Shown here: piece after piece, positions 1-9,650 of the stretch
Numbering within the stretch: the first letter of the stretch is position 1
Layout: each line of letters begins with the position of its first letter
Source of the DNA: Epithemia pelagica
Lineage: Eukaryota; Bacillariophyta; Bacillariophyceae; Surirellales; Surirellaceae
NCBI GenBank assembly: GCA_946965045.2
Contig: OX337233.1
Coordinates: 1,674,001 to 1,738,000 of the forward strand
Direction of reading: 5' to 3'
DNA: 64,000 bases
Program-made: the position numbers and the translations under genes
Notes under the pieces: generated by a model
Told to the model about the DNA's origin: nothing
Database searches by the model: none
The model's input: the letters and a program-made list of their open reading frames with translations, nothing else

Positions 1-758
1 TTGGATAGTATGGAATGAGGAACGGTTGCATTGAGCACAACAGATCTGTTATCTCCGTACATGTAACTTCGCTCTCGGATAGGTACTCCAAGGTAGCGGA
101 GAGAATGTCGTAATTCTGTAATCTGATCTATTGCTGTCCTTGCAGCCACAAACTCGGATCCATAGGTAGCAGTTTCCACCGTGCTCTGTCTCTTGCTGTA
201 CCAGTCAATAGGTGTTCCGTTCAACAAATGTAGAACAGCAGTGACGGATTTACCAGTGACTATGTCATGCATGAGATTGGCATCAACATAATGAGTTGTG
301 GTAACATAGCGGCCAAGAGGTGTTGGGCAGTCTTCAGGAATACGTTCACTTGCATTCGGATAGACAGTGCGAGTCCAATCAAATTCTTGGGTAGGAAGAC
401 TTGAATAATCGGGCTCTCCAATCCTAAATCTGATTGCGCCTTCTGGGAGATGTGCAAGGTATCCATAGATACGCTTGGCTCTATCAAGATGTCCTTTCCT
501 CGGAGCAGCACGAAAGCGTGATAGCGTCATTGTAGCGGTGAAGACGTCGAAACGACCAATAGTGATCACCCATTGGAGTTGTCCAATCAGAGTTTGGAAA
601 TGGCTAGTACCTTCTTCATCAAGGAGTTCAGAATCATCCAATTCAGGATGGTCTCCACCAATAAGAGGTGTTTTGGCTTTCTTGGGTTTCTCCTTGAAGA
701 TTCGTTCGAAAGTGTCCATCATCTTACCAATGTAGCGTCTTGGATCTGCTACTAATGT
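1..758 (-). pseudogene. copia RT tail and RNase H, copy 1, cut by window edge
   Basis: This is the in-frame continuation of the gag-pol frame after the TGA at 759-761. The visible part corresponds to the RT C-terminal region and most of RNase H, including the YVDAN aspartate region and the catalytic ETATYGSEF segment. The last ~34 codons lie left of the window. The copy 2 entry describes the complete version. Confidence 0.85.
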
Positions 759-3700
759 TCAATCAGAATCCTTGGTGTAACAACATCCCAAGTGAAAATC
801 AATAGGTCCATCTCCTTTGAGTTTGAAGTTGTATTTCTCCTTCAGGATCTTGCAGATATTCCCAGGATCAGTAGAAATAATGGCTAAGTCATCAACGTAT
901 ACGGCAATGTATTCGTAACAGTCTTCTCCAGGTGCCTTCCTCATCCAGATATCCGGATCTGCTTTGCTTGGTGAAAATCCCATGTCTGTCAAAACATCGA
1001 ATAAGACATCATGCCAGCGTGCGCCTGATGACTTCAATCCATAAAGTGCCTTGTATATAATCAGGATGTGACCTTCTAATTCCTTGAATTCAGGTCCTGC
1101 GACAATGAAAATTTTCTCCCCTGTCAAGGCTTCCAGATATGCGTTTCCAATATCTGCTCCCCATATTTCCAAGTCATTCAAAGTACCCAGGAATAAGGCA
1201 ATGCGGAGGTTGCGAATGGAAACAACACCTGAATAGATTGTCTCAACAGGTTCTTTTGTGAGATGTCCATCTGCGACAAGTCTTGCTTTATGTCGTCCAT
1301 CATGTTTTACGTCAAAGACAAGATGTACACGTATCTTATGATATCCTTCAGGTGCATTGGATACTTTCCCTTTAATGAAGATGGCTTTCCCAAAATCCTT
1401 GAATGTCTTGTAGGACTGGATCTGTGACAATTCTAATTCTGTTGCATCTTGCCACTTTGTGTTGCCATGTTGTTTATCAAGAGCGACAGCTTCCTCATAA
1501 TTGCGTGGTACTTGGAATCCAAACTTATACTTGACGGAATGGTGAACTTGTTTAATCCTTGACTGTTTGGCTGCTCGAATGAGACGTTTGCTTGTTTTGA
1601 CATAACGTTTCAAATGCTTCCATCCAGGTTCGTTGAGTAAATCATGTTTCTTTCCATAAATTGCTACAGTGATCGGATCATCATTGGCGATGAGTGATAA
1701 AGGTTCATAGGTAGTCTCCCCAGTTTCCCAATCAACAAGCAAATTATATTTGCTCCCCTTGTAATCTGGATCAGTTGTGTTCAGTGGACCTTGATGGGCA
1801 ATGACGTCCCTGAACCTGAAAAGATTATCTCCAGAGGTTTGAGCTTGGTTATCTCGTTCGATATACTCCATGAGTTGATTATAGGATATCATCTCATCAA
1901 CATCAGAACTTGTCTTTCGGTAGATGTACTTGACACGTTCTTCCTGTTTCGTTGCTTCTTCATTAAGATCAATGACTCGTTTGATGACACGTGCACGGTG
2001 TCGCTCCCCATTTTCTTCTGTGTCGCATAGGAATGTGCGTCCTATCATGTCGTCAAAATCGATCGTGGGCATTGGTTTGGATGGATCTTCACTATCACTG
2101 CGAATGAAGACAGTGTCAGCTTGCTTATCATTGTCATCCTTCTCAGACGAATCCTCCCCTGAAGGTCGATCCACACGTAGGTTAGGTGTAGTGGATTCAA
2201 CACGGCGAACGGCAGAACGGTAGATTATCTGGTTATCCTGGGTGAGAATCTTCCAAGTAAAAGAATCACCAACGTTGTGAGCAAAACCAACCCAGTGGCC
2301 AAGTTTCTCATCAGAAGAAGATGGATATGAACCGGAATTGGGTTCAGCGGGGTCGACACGGTAGTAAACCTCATCCCAGAAAGGAAAGAACAAGAGATGA
2401 GTAATGTCGGGTGGGCGTCCGGAGAGAGCCTCAAGAGGAGTGCGACCGGAGTGTGTGGGTGATGACGTATGGTTCAATAAGTCACAGACATACTCAAGGC
2501 AAAGAAGCCAGGTGTTGGCAGGGCAACCAGTGGCATTCATGAGAGCGTTGGTCATACGTTTAACGGTCTGGTAACGGTTTTCAGCCTTATTCTGGTGTTG
2601 ATGATAAGGTTCGGATCGATACTCCCCAATAAGCAAAGTGCGAAGAATGTCTTTAACCTTTTGAGAGATGAGAGATGAACCACCATCACTGATAAGAGTC
2701 TCCATGGCACCACGAAACCGGATGTTGTCCTGAAGAGTATTGACAAACTGTTTGGTTGGCTTGATCCCATAGATATCAGTAACCAGAGTATCTCGACCAA
2801 CAAAGATTTGTGCGACTTTACCGCCATGGTCAACAGCAGGGGTGTCGGAGAAAACCGAGTCAGTAGCAACGGGTTCATGGCGTCGAGGTATATTAAGGAC
2901 TGGATTGCGAGCCTTGAAATGTTTCTTAAGGGTGTCGTGGTCAAAAGTAATGCTACCATTACGTGTAGTGTGCTTGAACGTATCGGCAATAACATCTTCA
3001 GATTGCCAACCAAAGAATGGACGGAACTTCTTCCAGTCATACGCTTCCTGGTAACGACGGTGGACAGAGGCATGAAGTGTAGGATCATTACCTTCTGCGT
3101 CAGCATAGATAGAAAAGAAGGGTGCGTCGTCAGGTCCATGATCGTATGGGAGATCCAAAAGGAGATTGAGGTTACAAACAACACGATCAGTGTACTCCCC
3201 ATAGTTGTCATATGGATGGTTTGACATACTACCATCAGTCTTGACGTGTTTCCAATCAGGATCATTGTCAGAGGGTGTGGGAGAATACGAATGGTCCAGA
3301 ACACCAGGATCCCATGTGTCGGGTGACGTGAAGATGATCTGAGGTAAGGTATCCATGTCATCGTCGCTGGGGATACCCAAGGAGTGGATGTAGGCTAACC
3401 CATCCTTGATGTGAAGAGGTATGGCACGACCATCAAGTGTAGTGATGCGTTGTTTACCATCAACTTTAACAGGTCGTTCATCAACAGCAAGTCCGAAATG
3501 CTCGAATTGACCAGGAGCATGGATAGATAAGCCCTTCCCATAATAAGCATATTCATTGAAGATGCCGACAATAGGTCCGTCATTGGTCTCAAACTTTGCG
3601 GCACATGTGACGACAGGAAGTCCAGTAAGTTCATGGTTATCAATACCCACAATAGTGATATGGCGGCCAGTCTTAGAAAGGATGCGCATGTCAGAACCAG

Positions 3701-5456
3701 CAAGTCCTCCATTAGCACCACGGTCAATCAATTGATTCCCTGGTAAAGTAGATTTCCTGGAAAACAGATAGCGTGGAACATGTCCTGCTTGTTTATGCAT
3801 GTTGGCTTTGAAAGTAACCTTCTTGCTCGTCTTGGACTTGGCGTTAGAAAGAACACTAGTCAGGTCAGTTGCCGGGTGATTGATATCAGTCGTCATGGCT
3901 TGGTTGATAAATTGTGTAACCGGATCTGAATCATCTGAATGCTCAGGGACTACGCCAGGTGAGTCGTCATCAGATGCAACTTGGTTGGGGTCAGGGTCAG
4001 GTTCCGGATCAATGTCGAGGGCATGTGTTTGCACTGTCCTCGGTGTTGTTGATGAAGGTGCTTGAATCATCTTGTTATACTCAATGATCAACTTGCGATC
4101 TTCTTCAGAAAGTTTGAACCATAGGTCACGCGGTAGACTAACCTTGGACGAAGAGGATGGAGATTCAGATGTCGCTTTGGTGTTGTGGACATGATACTCC
4201 ATATCATCTTGTGAGGTTATGTCAGCATCTGTATCTTGGCCATATAGTGATTCATGTTGTTTGACATGTCGACGGCGACTATGAACAGATGACTGGGTTG
4301 CTTGATCATGGTCATAAGCTGCGTCTAGAAGGAGACGGAAGTATGATTGATAGCAAAGGGATTTTGCACCGGATTTGGTGTTCACCACATTATCCAAGAT
4401 CTTGACTCGGCGGAGATCAGGTACCTTTTCTACAGCTTGCATGAGGAAGGTCATCCTGGTATGATCAGGGATGCGATCAGACAATGTCACTAAATTGTCT
4501 AGCAAACGTAGCTGCTCTTGAAAGTGTAGAAGAAATTGACGTGTTGTTCCGCGCCATGTGTCGTCAAGACGTAGATTGGAAATGTAGTTGGTTAAGCGGA
4601 GGACTTCTCGCTTTGCTAGGTCGGATTCGGTATGCAAAGAGTGTAACTTCTGCAATACGGCACGCGCATCTTCATCATGTTCATGTTCACGTACATAGGC
4701 TCGACCTTGGTCAGTCTGAATGATACGGACAAGAACGGAGTAAAGAAATACTTGTTGCTCTTGAAAAAGTTCTTCGGCATACTCATCATCATGGGGTGGT
4801 GTGTATTTGAAATTCAGAACGTTGGATAGGCCTTGAGCCTTAGCTGTAGTCTTGAATACACGCCAGAATGAATCGTAGTATCGTTCATCCTTGAATACCT
4901 CATATGCAGTTGCGTCGCGCTTAGTTCCCTTTCTGAATGCTGTAAGGTCTTGTTGAGATTGGGATGCGGCAGTAACTGTGCTGACAGATTTCACAGATGA
5001 CGGTGACTTCATTGGTGAGACTGGGACTTGGCTAGGTGGTCCCTTAGAGAAATCTGTGTTGATCCTCCAAGTGTTGAACTCTTTCCTCGTTAGGTTCATC
5101 CAGTCGCTATTGGATAGCTCGTCTTGAATTTCATTGGTCTTGTATGTGGCCCAATAAGCCAAGAGCTTGATCTGCTGTCTTGTGGGGCCTTGTAGATCAT
5201 GTGTCTGTTTGTTGACCTTGTATTGTGTCAGTTCTTTCATGGATTCCTCGGTATTAGTTTGCATATACGAGATAACATGGGTAATGTTCTCAAAACCATG
5301 GTATTTCATCCACTTCATTAAGTAGTCGGCCCTTTCTTTGGTGAAGAATTGGCAGACAGTAAATATGATGTGGTCGAATAGGTCTGTGTCCGAGACATTG
5401 TCTTGGTTATCTTCTCCCTTAGGAGTCGTAGGTGTCTTGGGTGATTGAGGATCCAT
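759..5456 (-). CDS. copia Gag-Pol polyprotein (Gag, protease, integrase, RT), copy 1
   Basis: This 1565-residue frame starts at the ATG at 5456. Residues 1 to ~560 are Gag-like, with no CCHC knuckle visible. Protease follows with DRGANGG (Asp578); DRG replaces the usual DSG/DTG, a variant I associate with diatom copia elements. Integrase has a D-D-E set at about Asp876, Asp924 and Glu959, and the D924-to-E959 spacing of 34 residues is canonical. RT contains YVDD with Asp1522 and Asp1523. The frame ends at TGA (759-761), 42 codons after the active site, so RNase H is severed from it. The gene order protease, integrase, RT identifies Ty1/copia. It sits 320 bp downstream of the 259-aa ORF. Confidence 0.93.
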   Translation of the reverse strand: MDPQSPKTPTTPKGEDNQDNVSDTDLFDHIIFTVCQFFTKERADYLMKWMKYHGFENITHVISYMQTNTEESMKELTQYKVNKQTHDLQGPTRQQIKLLAYWATYKTNEIQDELSNSDWMNLTRKEFNTWRINTDFSKGPPSQVPVSPMKSPSSVKSVSTVTAASQSQQDLTAFRKGTKRDATAYEVFKDERYYDSFWRVFKTTAKAQGLSNVLNFKYTPPHDDEYAEELFQEQQVFLYSVLVRIIQTDQGRAYVREHEHDEDARAVLQKLHSLHTESDLAKREVLRLTNYISNLRLDDTWRGTTRQFLLHFQEQLRLLDNLVTLSDRIPDHTRMTFLMQAVEKVPDLRRVKILDNVVNTKSGAKSLCYQSYFRLLLDAAYDHDQATQSSVHSRRRHVKQHESLYGQDTDADITSQDDMEYHVHNTKATSESPSSSSKVSLPRDLWFKLSEEDRKLIIEYNKMIQAPSSTTPRTVQTHALDIDPEPDPDPNQVASDDDSPGVVPEHSDDSDPVTQFINQAMTTDINHPATDLTSVLSNAKSKTSKKVTFKANMHKQAGHVPRYLFSRKSTLPGNQLIDRGANGGLAGSDMRILSKTGRHITIVGIDNHELTGLPVVTCAAKFETNDGPIVGIFNEYAYYGKGLSIHAPGQFEHFGLAVDERPVKVDGKQRITTLDGRAIPLHIKDGLAYIHSLGIPSDDDMDTLPQIIFTSPDTWDPGVLDHSYSPTPSDNDPDWKHVKTDGSMSNHPYDNYGEYTDRVVCNLNLLLDLPYDHGPDDAPFFSIYADAEGNDPTLHASVHRRYQEAYDWKKFRPFFGWQSEDVIADTFKHTTRNGSITFDHDTLKKHFKARNPVLNIPRRHEPVATDSVFSDTPAVDHGGKVAQIFVGRDTLVTDIYGIKPTKQFVNTLQDNIRFRGAMETLISDGGSSLISQKVKDILRTLLIGEYRSEPYHQHQNKAENRYQTVKRMTNALMNATGCPANTWLLCLEYVCDLLNHTSSPTHSGRTPLEALSGRPPDITHLLFFPFWDEVYYRVDPAEPNSGSYPSSSDEKLGHWVGFAHNVGDSFTWKILTQDNQIIYRSAVRRVESTTPNLRVDRPSGEDSSEKDDNDKQADTVFIRSDSEDPSKPMPTIDFDDMIGRTFLCDTEENGERHRARVIKRVIDLNEEATKQEERVKYIYRKTSSDVDEMISYNQLMEYIERDNQAQTSGDNLFRFRDVIAHQGPLNTTDPDYKGSKYNLLVDWETGETTYEPLSLIANDDPITVAIYGKKHDLLNEPGWKHLKRYVKTSKRLIRAAKQSRIKQVHHSVKYKFGFQVPRNYEEAVALDKQHGNTKWQDATELELSQIQSYKTFKDFGKAIFIKGKVSNAPEGYHKIRVHLVFDVKHDGRHKARLVADGHLTKEPVETIYSGVVSIRNLRIALFLGTLNDLEIWGADIGNAYLEALTGEKIFIVAGPEFKELEGHILIIYKALYGLKSSGARWHDVLFDVLTDMGFSPSKADPDIWMRKAPGEDCYEYIAVYVDDLAIISTDPGNICKILKEKYNFKLKGDGPIDFHLGCCYTKDSD

Positions 5457-5776
5457 GGTGTTATTTGGTTGGTTCGATGTTTATTTAATGTGCGGTGTGA
5501 TGTGGTTTATTTAATGTGTGATGTGATGTGAACCCGGATGTACCACGTGTGCCACGTATGTACCACGTATGTGATACCCGGATGTGTGTTGTGATGTGCG
5601 ACTCCTGGAAATTTCCGTTGATTTCGACAAATTTTCACCGAGTTTCAACAAATTTTCGCCGAATTTTCGCGATTTGACGGGAATGTGTGGCGTGTTGTGC
5701 GACCAAGGGTACCCGGATGTGCGTTGAGTTTAAGTCTTGGAAAGGTTTTGAGAGGACGGGAGTTAACTATGAGTAA
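5457..5776 (-). promoter_or_regulatory. leader between the extra ORF and gag, with G-box-like repeats
   Basis: This non-coding 320 bp separates the two element ORFs. At 5531-5584 a TACCACGT/GCCACGT motif repeats three times in close succession, one instance containing the palindrome CACGTG, a core known from bZIP and bHLH sites. At about 5610-5690 a short A/T-rich motif around AAATTTTCG repeats. The diverged copy near 47380 lacks roughly 29 bp of this second block. The same segment lies at 15967-16286 and 26477-26796. A regulatory role is inference. Confidence 0.4.
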
Positions 5777-6556
5777 TTAAGCTTCGGTCTCTGAATCCTC
5801 ACCCTCTTCCGAATGATCAGAGTCGCTTCCAGGCTCAGATGGGGCAGCACAAGCAACAGAAGAAGGGGTATCACCTTCAGCCAGGTGGTTCTCGACCTCG
5901 GTACGCAAAGGGTAGATAGTTGCACGATGGTCCTCGATGGTATGGACCTCGTGGATGTAGGCAACGTAGTTATCTAGGCGTACAACGTTAGGAGGCAGAG
6001 GGCAAGTCGTCGCGTTCACGACGTGGATGGCATTGTAGTATCCAGTTGGGCGCTCGAAGGTTAGGAAGCGGAGGTGGACAGTACGGATGGGGTTGCCCGA
6101 GAGGGCGGCAAAGATGAGGCGACGCCTCGGAGAACGATGAAGTTGGTCGTTCAGACGGTCAATGTCTTCTTGGTCGACGATGTGGGTCACCGATTGGAAC
6201 TGGCGTTCGATCTGGGTCTCCCCACGGATGATCTCGGGATCGAAGGTCGAACAAGTTGGTTGGCGGAAGTACTTGATATGATCAGCAATCAACCGGGTGG
6301 TACGACGGGATCGAGAAGGGACGAGCCGACGAGGCGGACTCGGGGGCCGAAGCAACGGCGCAGGGATCGGAGCGTGAGGTTGGGTTGGAGTCTCGAATGG
6401 GTTGCTGTTGGAACTGTCGACGGAGATGTTGACCGATGTGTTGGCTGCCTTCGGCGTCGGCACCAGTTCCTGCTGCACCAGGGTATCGGGCTGCCCGGGA
6501 TGCAGGTTGGCTCGATAGATCTGTCGTACAGGAGTGATAATCTCGTTAGTATCCAT
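5777..6556 (-). CDS. extra ORF upstream of gag in the copia element, copy 1 (259 aa)
   Basis: This 259-residue protein of unknown function is encoded between the 5' LTR and gag, starting 36 bp inside the LTR end. The first ~90 residues are Pro/Ser/Thr-rich and low in order. The middle (about 90-210) looks like a folded domain. The tail is acidic (Ser/Glu/Asp-rich). I see no zinc knuckle, protease or membrane segment. The same 259-codon frame is kept, without indels, in the diverged element at 46503-47282 at about 91% amino-acid identity (24 differences counted). Typical copia elements carry one ORF, so this is an accessory protein or a separate Gag-like product. Its function is not recognised. 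Confidence 0.75.
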   Translation of the reverse strand: MDTNEIITPVRQIYRANLHPGQPDTLVQQELVPTPKAANTSVNISVDSSNSNPFETPTQPHAPIPAPLLRPPSPPRRLVPSRSRRTTRLIADHIKYFRQPTCSTFDPEIIRGETQIERQFQSVTHIVDQEDIDRLNDQLHRSPRRRLIFAALSGNPIRTVHLRFLTFERPTGYYNAIHVVNATTCPLPPNVVRLDNYVAYIHEVHTIEDHRATIYPLRTEVENHLAEGDTPSSVACAAPSEPGSDSDHSEEGEDSETEA

Positions 6557-6592
6557 GAAACCACAAGGAAATAAGCTTTGAGACTGTTAATC

Positions 6593-7375
6593 TGTTACAA
6601 TTCTTTCTGAATCGTAGGGACATTGATGCTCGGTAGAGCAGACAATCAGGTAGGTCACCAACCGATACAAGCTTCTCAGGGTCAGAGAAGCAAGCAAGTC
6701 GAAGTCTATCAGAAGGATAGTCGGGACACAAAAGAGGATGTGATAAATGGTGATATTGTTAGATTGTGTGTTGATTACTACGATAGGTCTACGTGAAATG
6801 TTCGGTCCTGCCAAGGGTCATGTGTCATAGGTTCTTGGCGGCAACAGGTTTGGAATAGTTGGAGTCGATTCATGTGATGTATATGACATGTATATGTGGG
6901 CGGATAACATATACAGGGTCAACAGCTCTTGCTTTGGGTTGGCATAGTTGTTTTCATGGCGCGCAGCTTGTTGACAATTTGGAGATTGTGGGAATGGAAA
7001 TATGGTCTCGCGTGATCGTGTGTCGTGCTTGGGATACTTAGACCGTTGGATCGGATAGATGCCGATAGCGCTCGGATGTCGCTTGGGCGCGCTCGATGAT
7101 TTCGGGCGCGTACGCTTAGGGCGTTAGTATAATGTCCGAGCAACGGCCAAATTTATGTCCGTTGTAATACCGCACGACCCAGTTTAGTCTTGAGAGTGAG
7201 TTCGTCAATCTATTCTCACTTTTCATGATTTGCGAAGAAATATAGGTCGATATAGCGCGAAGCTAGGGAACATAGCTCGAAGCTAGATGGCATGATGCGA
7301 TAGCACGAGGCTATGTGACATGGGGAATCGATGAGATGTAGAATCTAACCACCATAGACGGTGAGAATTCTAACA
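6593..7375 (-). repeat. 5' LTR of the copia element, copy 1
   Basis: Read on the minus strand, it begins TGTTAGAATTCT at 7375 and ends AGAATTGTAACA at 6593. These ends form an imperfect inverted repeat (11 of 12), as expected of TG...CA LTR termini. The outer end is confirmed because the independent copy at 45676 diverges from this one exactly at TGTTAG. Three 13-bp palindromic iterons of the form TAGCNCGARGCTA lie at 7253, 7273 and 7301 in the presumed U3. No clear tRNA primer-binding site follows the inner end, and no matching 3' LTR is present. Confidence 0.75.
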
Positions 7376-7471
7376 GTTAGTGCTGGGCACTTGGCAGGGA
7401 GATGGTGACTGGCACGTACCGGGCAGCACACTTTTTCTAGAGATCGACCATGGCGCGCAAATTGTTCGTTC

Positions 7472-7586
7472 AACCCTCACCCCTTACCACCAAAACCTTT
7501 TTCACAATTGGCAAGCCAACGACCTCAACCCTCACCCCTTACCACCAAAACCTTTTTCACAATTGGCAGGCCAACGACCTCAACCT
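7472..7586. repeat. 55-bp direct repeat, two copies
   Basis: A 55-bp block beginning near CTCACCCCTTACCACC occurs twice in tandem (starts at 7476 and 7531) with one or two mismatches. It lies just outside the LTR in the debris part of the unit. The same block lies at 17982-18096 and 28492-28606. Confidence 0.85.
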
Positions 7587-7619
7587 CTTTAACACACCTT
7601 CCGCAGTGCCTTCGCTGCA

Positions 7620-8246
7620 TTGTCTTCCCTCCAGGTTTCCATCTGTGTAGTATCTACTTCAACGGTGGCGCTCCATCAGAGCCCGAGGGCGCATTGTGGA
7701 CGCATTGGAATCGAAAGGAAAAGCAGACGGTGGAACTCAATGCCATGGGCCAGTGGAAATGACACCAAAACAATCCCAACCTTAGATTCTTCGTCTTCAC
7801 CACAACATAACAGATTGGACCCTTCCCTTGCAACAACTGCACATTCGTCAGAGACTGGCAACGTGCCACATCTTGGAGAAACAGTCGACCACCAAAGCAC
7901 CCCTGCTGAAAGTAACCGACAGTTGCTATCAGTCGTATCAGTTTGTGAGCAAAATTACCAACAACAACAGAAGACCCTTGTAGCCATGTGCTATGGTCTC
8001 CAAGGCGAGGCAAATAGACACTTTTGTGATCCTAGGGAAGACCCGGTGTACAAGAAAGCAAAGAACAAGCAGCAACTCTTCCCATCGGCTGAAGATTATA
8101 AACACAAAGTTCTTCGCAGAAACCGTGTCGAGGAGTGTGGGGTTCGACATCGTGGGGCGACTGCTGAGCTTCGGTACTTGGATGAAGGGGCATCACAATT
8201 GATGGAAGAGGATGGTTGCCGATTTCTAAAGGGACAAAGGGATTGA
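7620..8246 (+). CDS. unrecognised ORF in the unit, copy 1 (208 aa)
   Basis: This frame is the longest on the plus strand of the debris segment. The N-terminal half is Ser/Thr/Gln-rich. The C-terminal half is charged and could be part of a decayed gene whose remainder lies downstream, where stops are frequent. I recognise no domain. It may be the N-terminal part of the pogo-like gene whose DDE fragment lies at 8922-9140, but no link is visible. It could be a chance frame. Confidence 0.25.
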   Translation: MSSLQVSICVVSTSTVALHQSPRAHCGRIGIERKSRRWNSMPWASGNDTKTIPTLDSSSSPQHNRLDPSLATTAHSSETGNVPHLGETVDHQSTPAESNRQLLSVVSVCEQNYQQQQKTLVAMCYGLQGEANRHFCDPREDPVYKKAKNKQQLFPSAEDYKHKVLRRNRVEECGVRHRGATAELRYLDEGASQLMEEDGCRFLKGQRD

Positions 8247-8921
8247 AACCATATTGGGTGTTCCAAGATGGGGCAGATGGTTTGCAGAGATACGGCAGAA
8301 AAGGTAGCAGGTTGCAGGGTTTGTGAAGAAATAATTCCAGATATTGTTCATTGAATTTGGAAATTGACGAAGGAAAAATGAATGGAATTTGTTGATCATC
8401 ATGGGGGAAAGATTTGCTCGGAAAAGCTGGTCAAAGTAGATCGCAGCTGCTAAGACAAATTTTTGATGTGTGAACAGGGCATCGGCTGCCCTTTGAGGGG
8501 GAGGAGTACTAAAGGACAAGATGTGAAAAATTGGTCAAGGGACTTGTGACAAGTCACATGTTTGTTGTCTGAATTGCCAGAAGAGGGGTATGGAAGAGTT
8601 CAAGACGAGACGAATAAGAACAACTTTACGCAAACGGTGTTCAATGATCGGCAACATTCTCCAAGCTCTCCAAAATTTTGCATGTATCAACTCAAGTCCA
8701 GATAAAACCCCTCTCTCAGCAGAAGGTCTTAAATTACGAAAATCAGTTTGTCTTTTGACCGATTTTGCATAATCAATGATGAAATTTAACAACTACACCT
8801 CTCGTCTAGGACAATCGTCCTCATCACAGTCGTCGGCTAGAGAACTAGAAGTTCCACAACCTCTGTCTAATGCAATGGGAATGGATACTCTGGTGTCACA
8901 ATTTTCCCAGCTCATCAAACA
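8247..8921. other. decayed spacer without a supported gene
   Basis: Only short ORFs (60-97 codons) in conflicting frames occur here, and no motif is recognised. Given the pogo-like fragment immediately to the right, this may be the worn N-terminal part of that transposase. Equivalent segments are 18757-19431 and 29267-29941. Confidence 0.4.
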
Positions 8922-9140
8922 CAATCAAGTACAGTGCACATGCGCAAATCCACGAGCGACACAAAACGTGCAACATTTGCCATGACGGTCACAGCATCCG
9001 GGAAGGTCCTCAAGCTAATGCTTATTTTCAAGGGAAAATGTCAGGGCCGGATTGTAGCAAAAGAATTCCCAACATTCCCTGACAGTTGCATTTATGCCTG
9101 TCAGGAACTTGGATGGACAAGAAATGTATGTTTTTGTTAA
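8922..9140 (+). pseudogene. pogo-type DDE transposase fragment, copy 1
   Basis: Seventy-odd codons match the core of the DDE_1 superfamily (pogo/jerky/CENP-B-type transposases). The signature runs RATFAMTVTASGK, then LIFKGK, then the YACQELGW segment that in the family precedes a conserved Trp-Met and the second catalytic aspartate. That aspartate region is missing because the frame stops shortly after, so this is a truncated, non-functional relic. The family assignment is from motif memory. Upstream and downstream parts cannot be joined by eye. Confidence 0.65.
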
Positions 9141-9182
9141 GATGGTGAACAAAGCGTTGATATCAAAAGGGAAAAAATAAGA

Positions 9183-9650
9183 TTATGGGTTCTGCTTTCC
9201 TTTGACGACGTCAGCCCAACTAGCTTGTTTTCGCATTGTCTTTGTTTCACGAGTTCTCTGGCGAGCGTCGTTAACGCGCCGGGCGACTATCTCATTACTT
9301 TCTTCCGTCTCTTGTGTCTCATTTCCAACACCCCCCACTCCTGAGATCAAGGGAACCAAGATGTCGCGGAGCTCACGGAAATGGGCCACGTCTCGATGTT
9401 CTTTTGTCAGCGAGTTGGCTGGGTTGACTTTCCCAGGGATATGATGCACGGCAATTTCTTGGTCGCGGATGGCATCTCGAACAGCAATTTCGCGCATGTT
9501 AAGATGGCGTAATCGCTTAGTAATAGCCCCTGTACTACTCCAATCAACGGCCCCTTTGTTGTCGTTGAAGATAGGAATAGGATGGGCAGTGGATGGAAGT
9601 AGGTTCATCTCGTCCATCAGATAAATGTTCCAAAATTCCAAATAAGGCAC
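9183..9650 (-). pseudogene. C-terminal RNase H end of a second copia element, copy 1
   Basis: This 155-codon frame carries the typical end of diatom copia Pol: PIPIFNDNKGAVDWS (RNase H aspartate), the RHLNMRE helix, then HHIPGKVNPANSLTKE and a basic C-terminal tail. It is a different lineage from the main element, whose RNase H reads differently at each of these motifs. The 5' side ends abruptly near 9650 with no RT upstream, so only the 3' tip remains. A G-to-A difference at 30386 lies within the copy 3 version and is synonymous. Confidence 0.85.

Noticed and set aside
741-780. Reassigned TGA codon (alternative genetic code)
   Set aside because: Diatom nuclear genes use the standard code, and other frames in the window end at TGA without conserved continuation.
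2552-3361. 269-codon minus ORF in another frame within gag-pol
   Set aside because: It overlaps the integrase coding region and its Leu/Ser/Thr/Met-rich composition is typical of a shifted shadow frame.
6074-6574. 166-codon plus-strand ORF antisense to the 259-aa ORF, also present in the diverged copy (46485-46991)
   Set aside because: Conservation follows from the sense ORF. Its composition (Arg/Gly/Asp-rich) is what an antisense reading of a Pro/Ser-rich gene gives.
6557-6592. tRNA primer-binding site next to the LTR
   Set aside because: The sequence after TAACA (GATTAACAGTCTC...) does not match a tRNA 3' end that I recognise. An internal tRNA fragment primer remains possible but unsupported.
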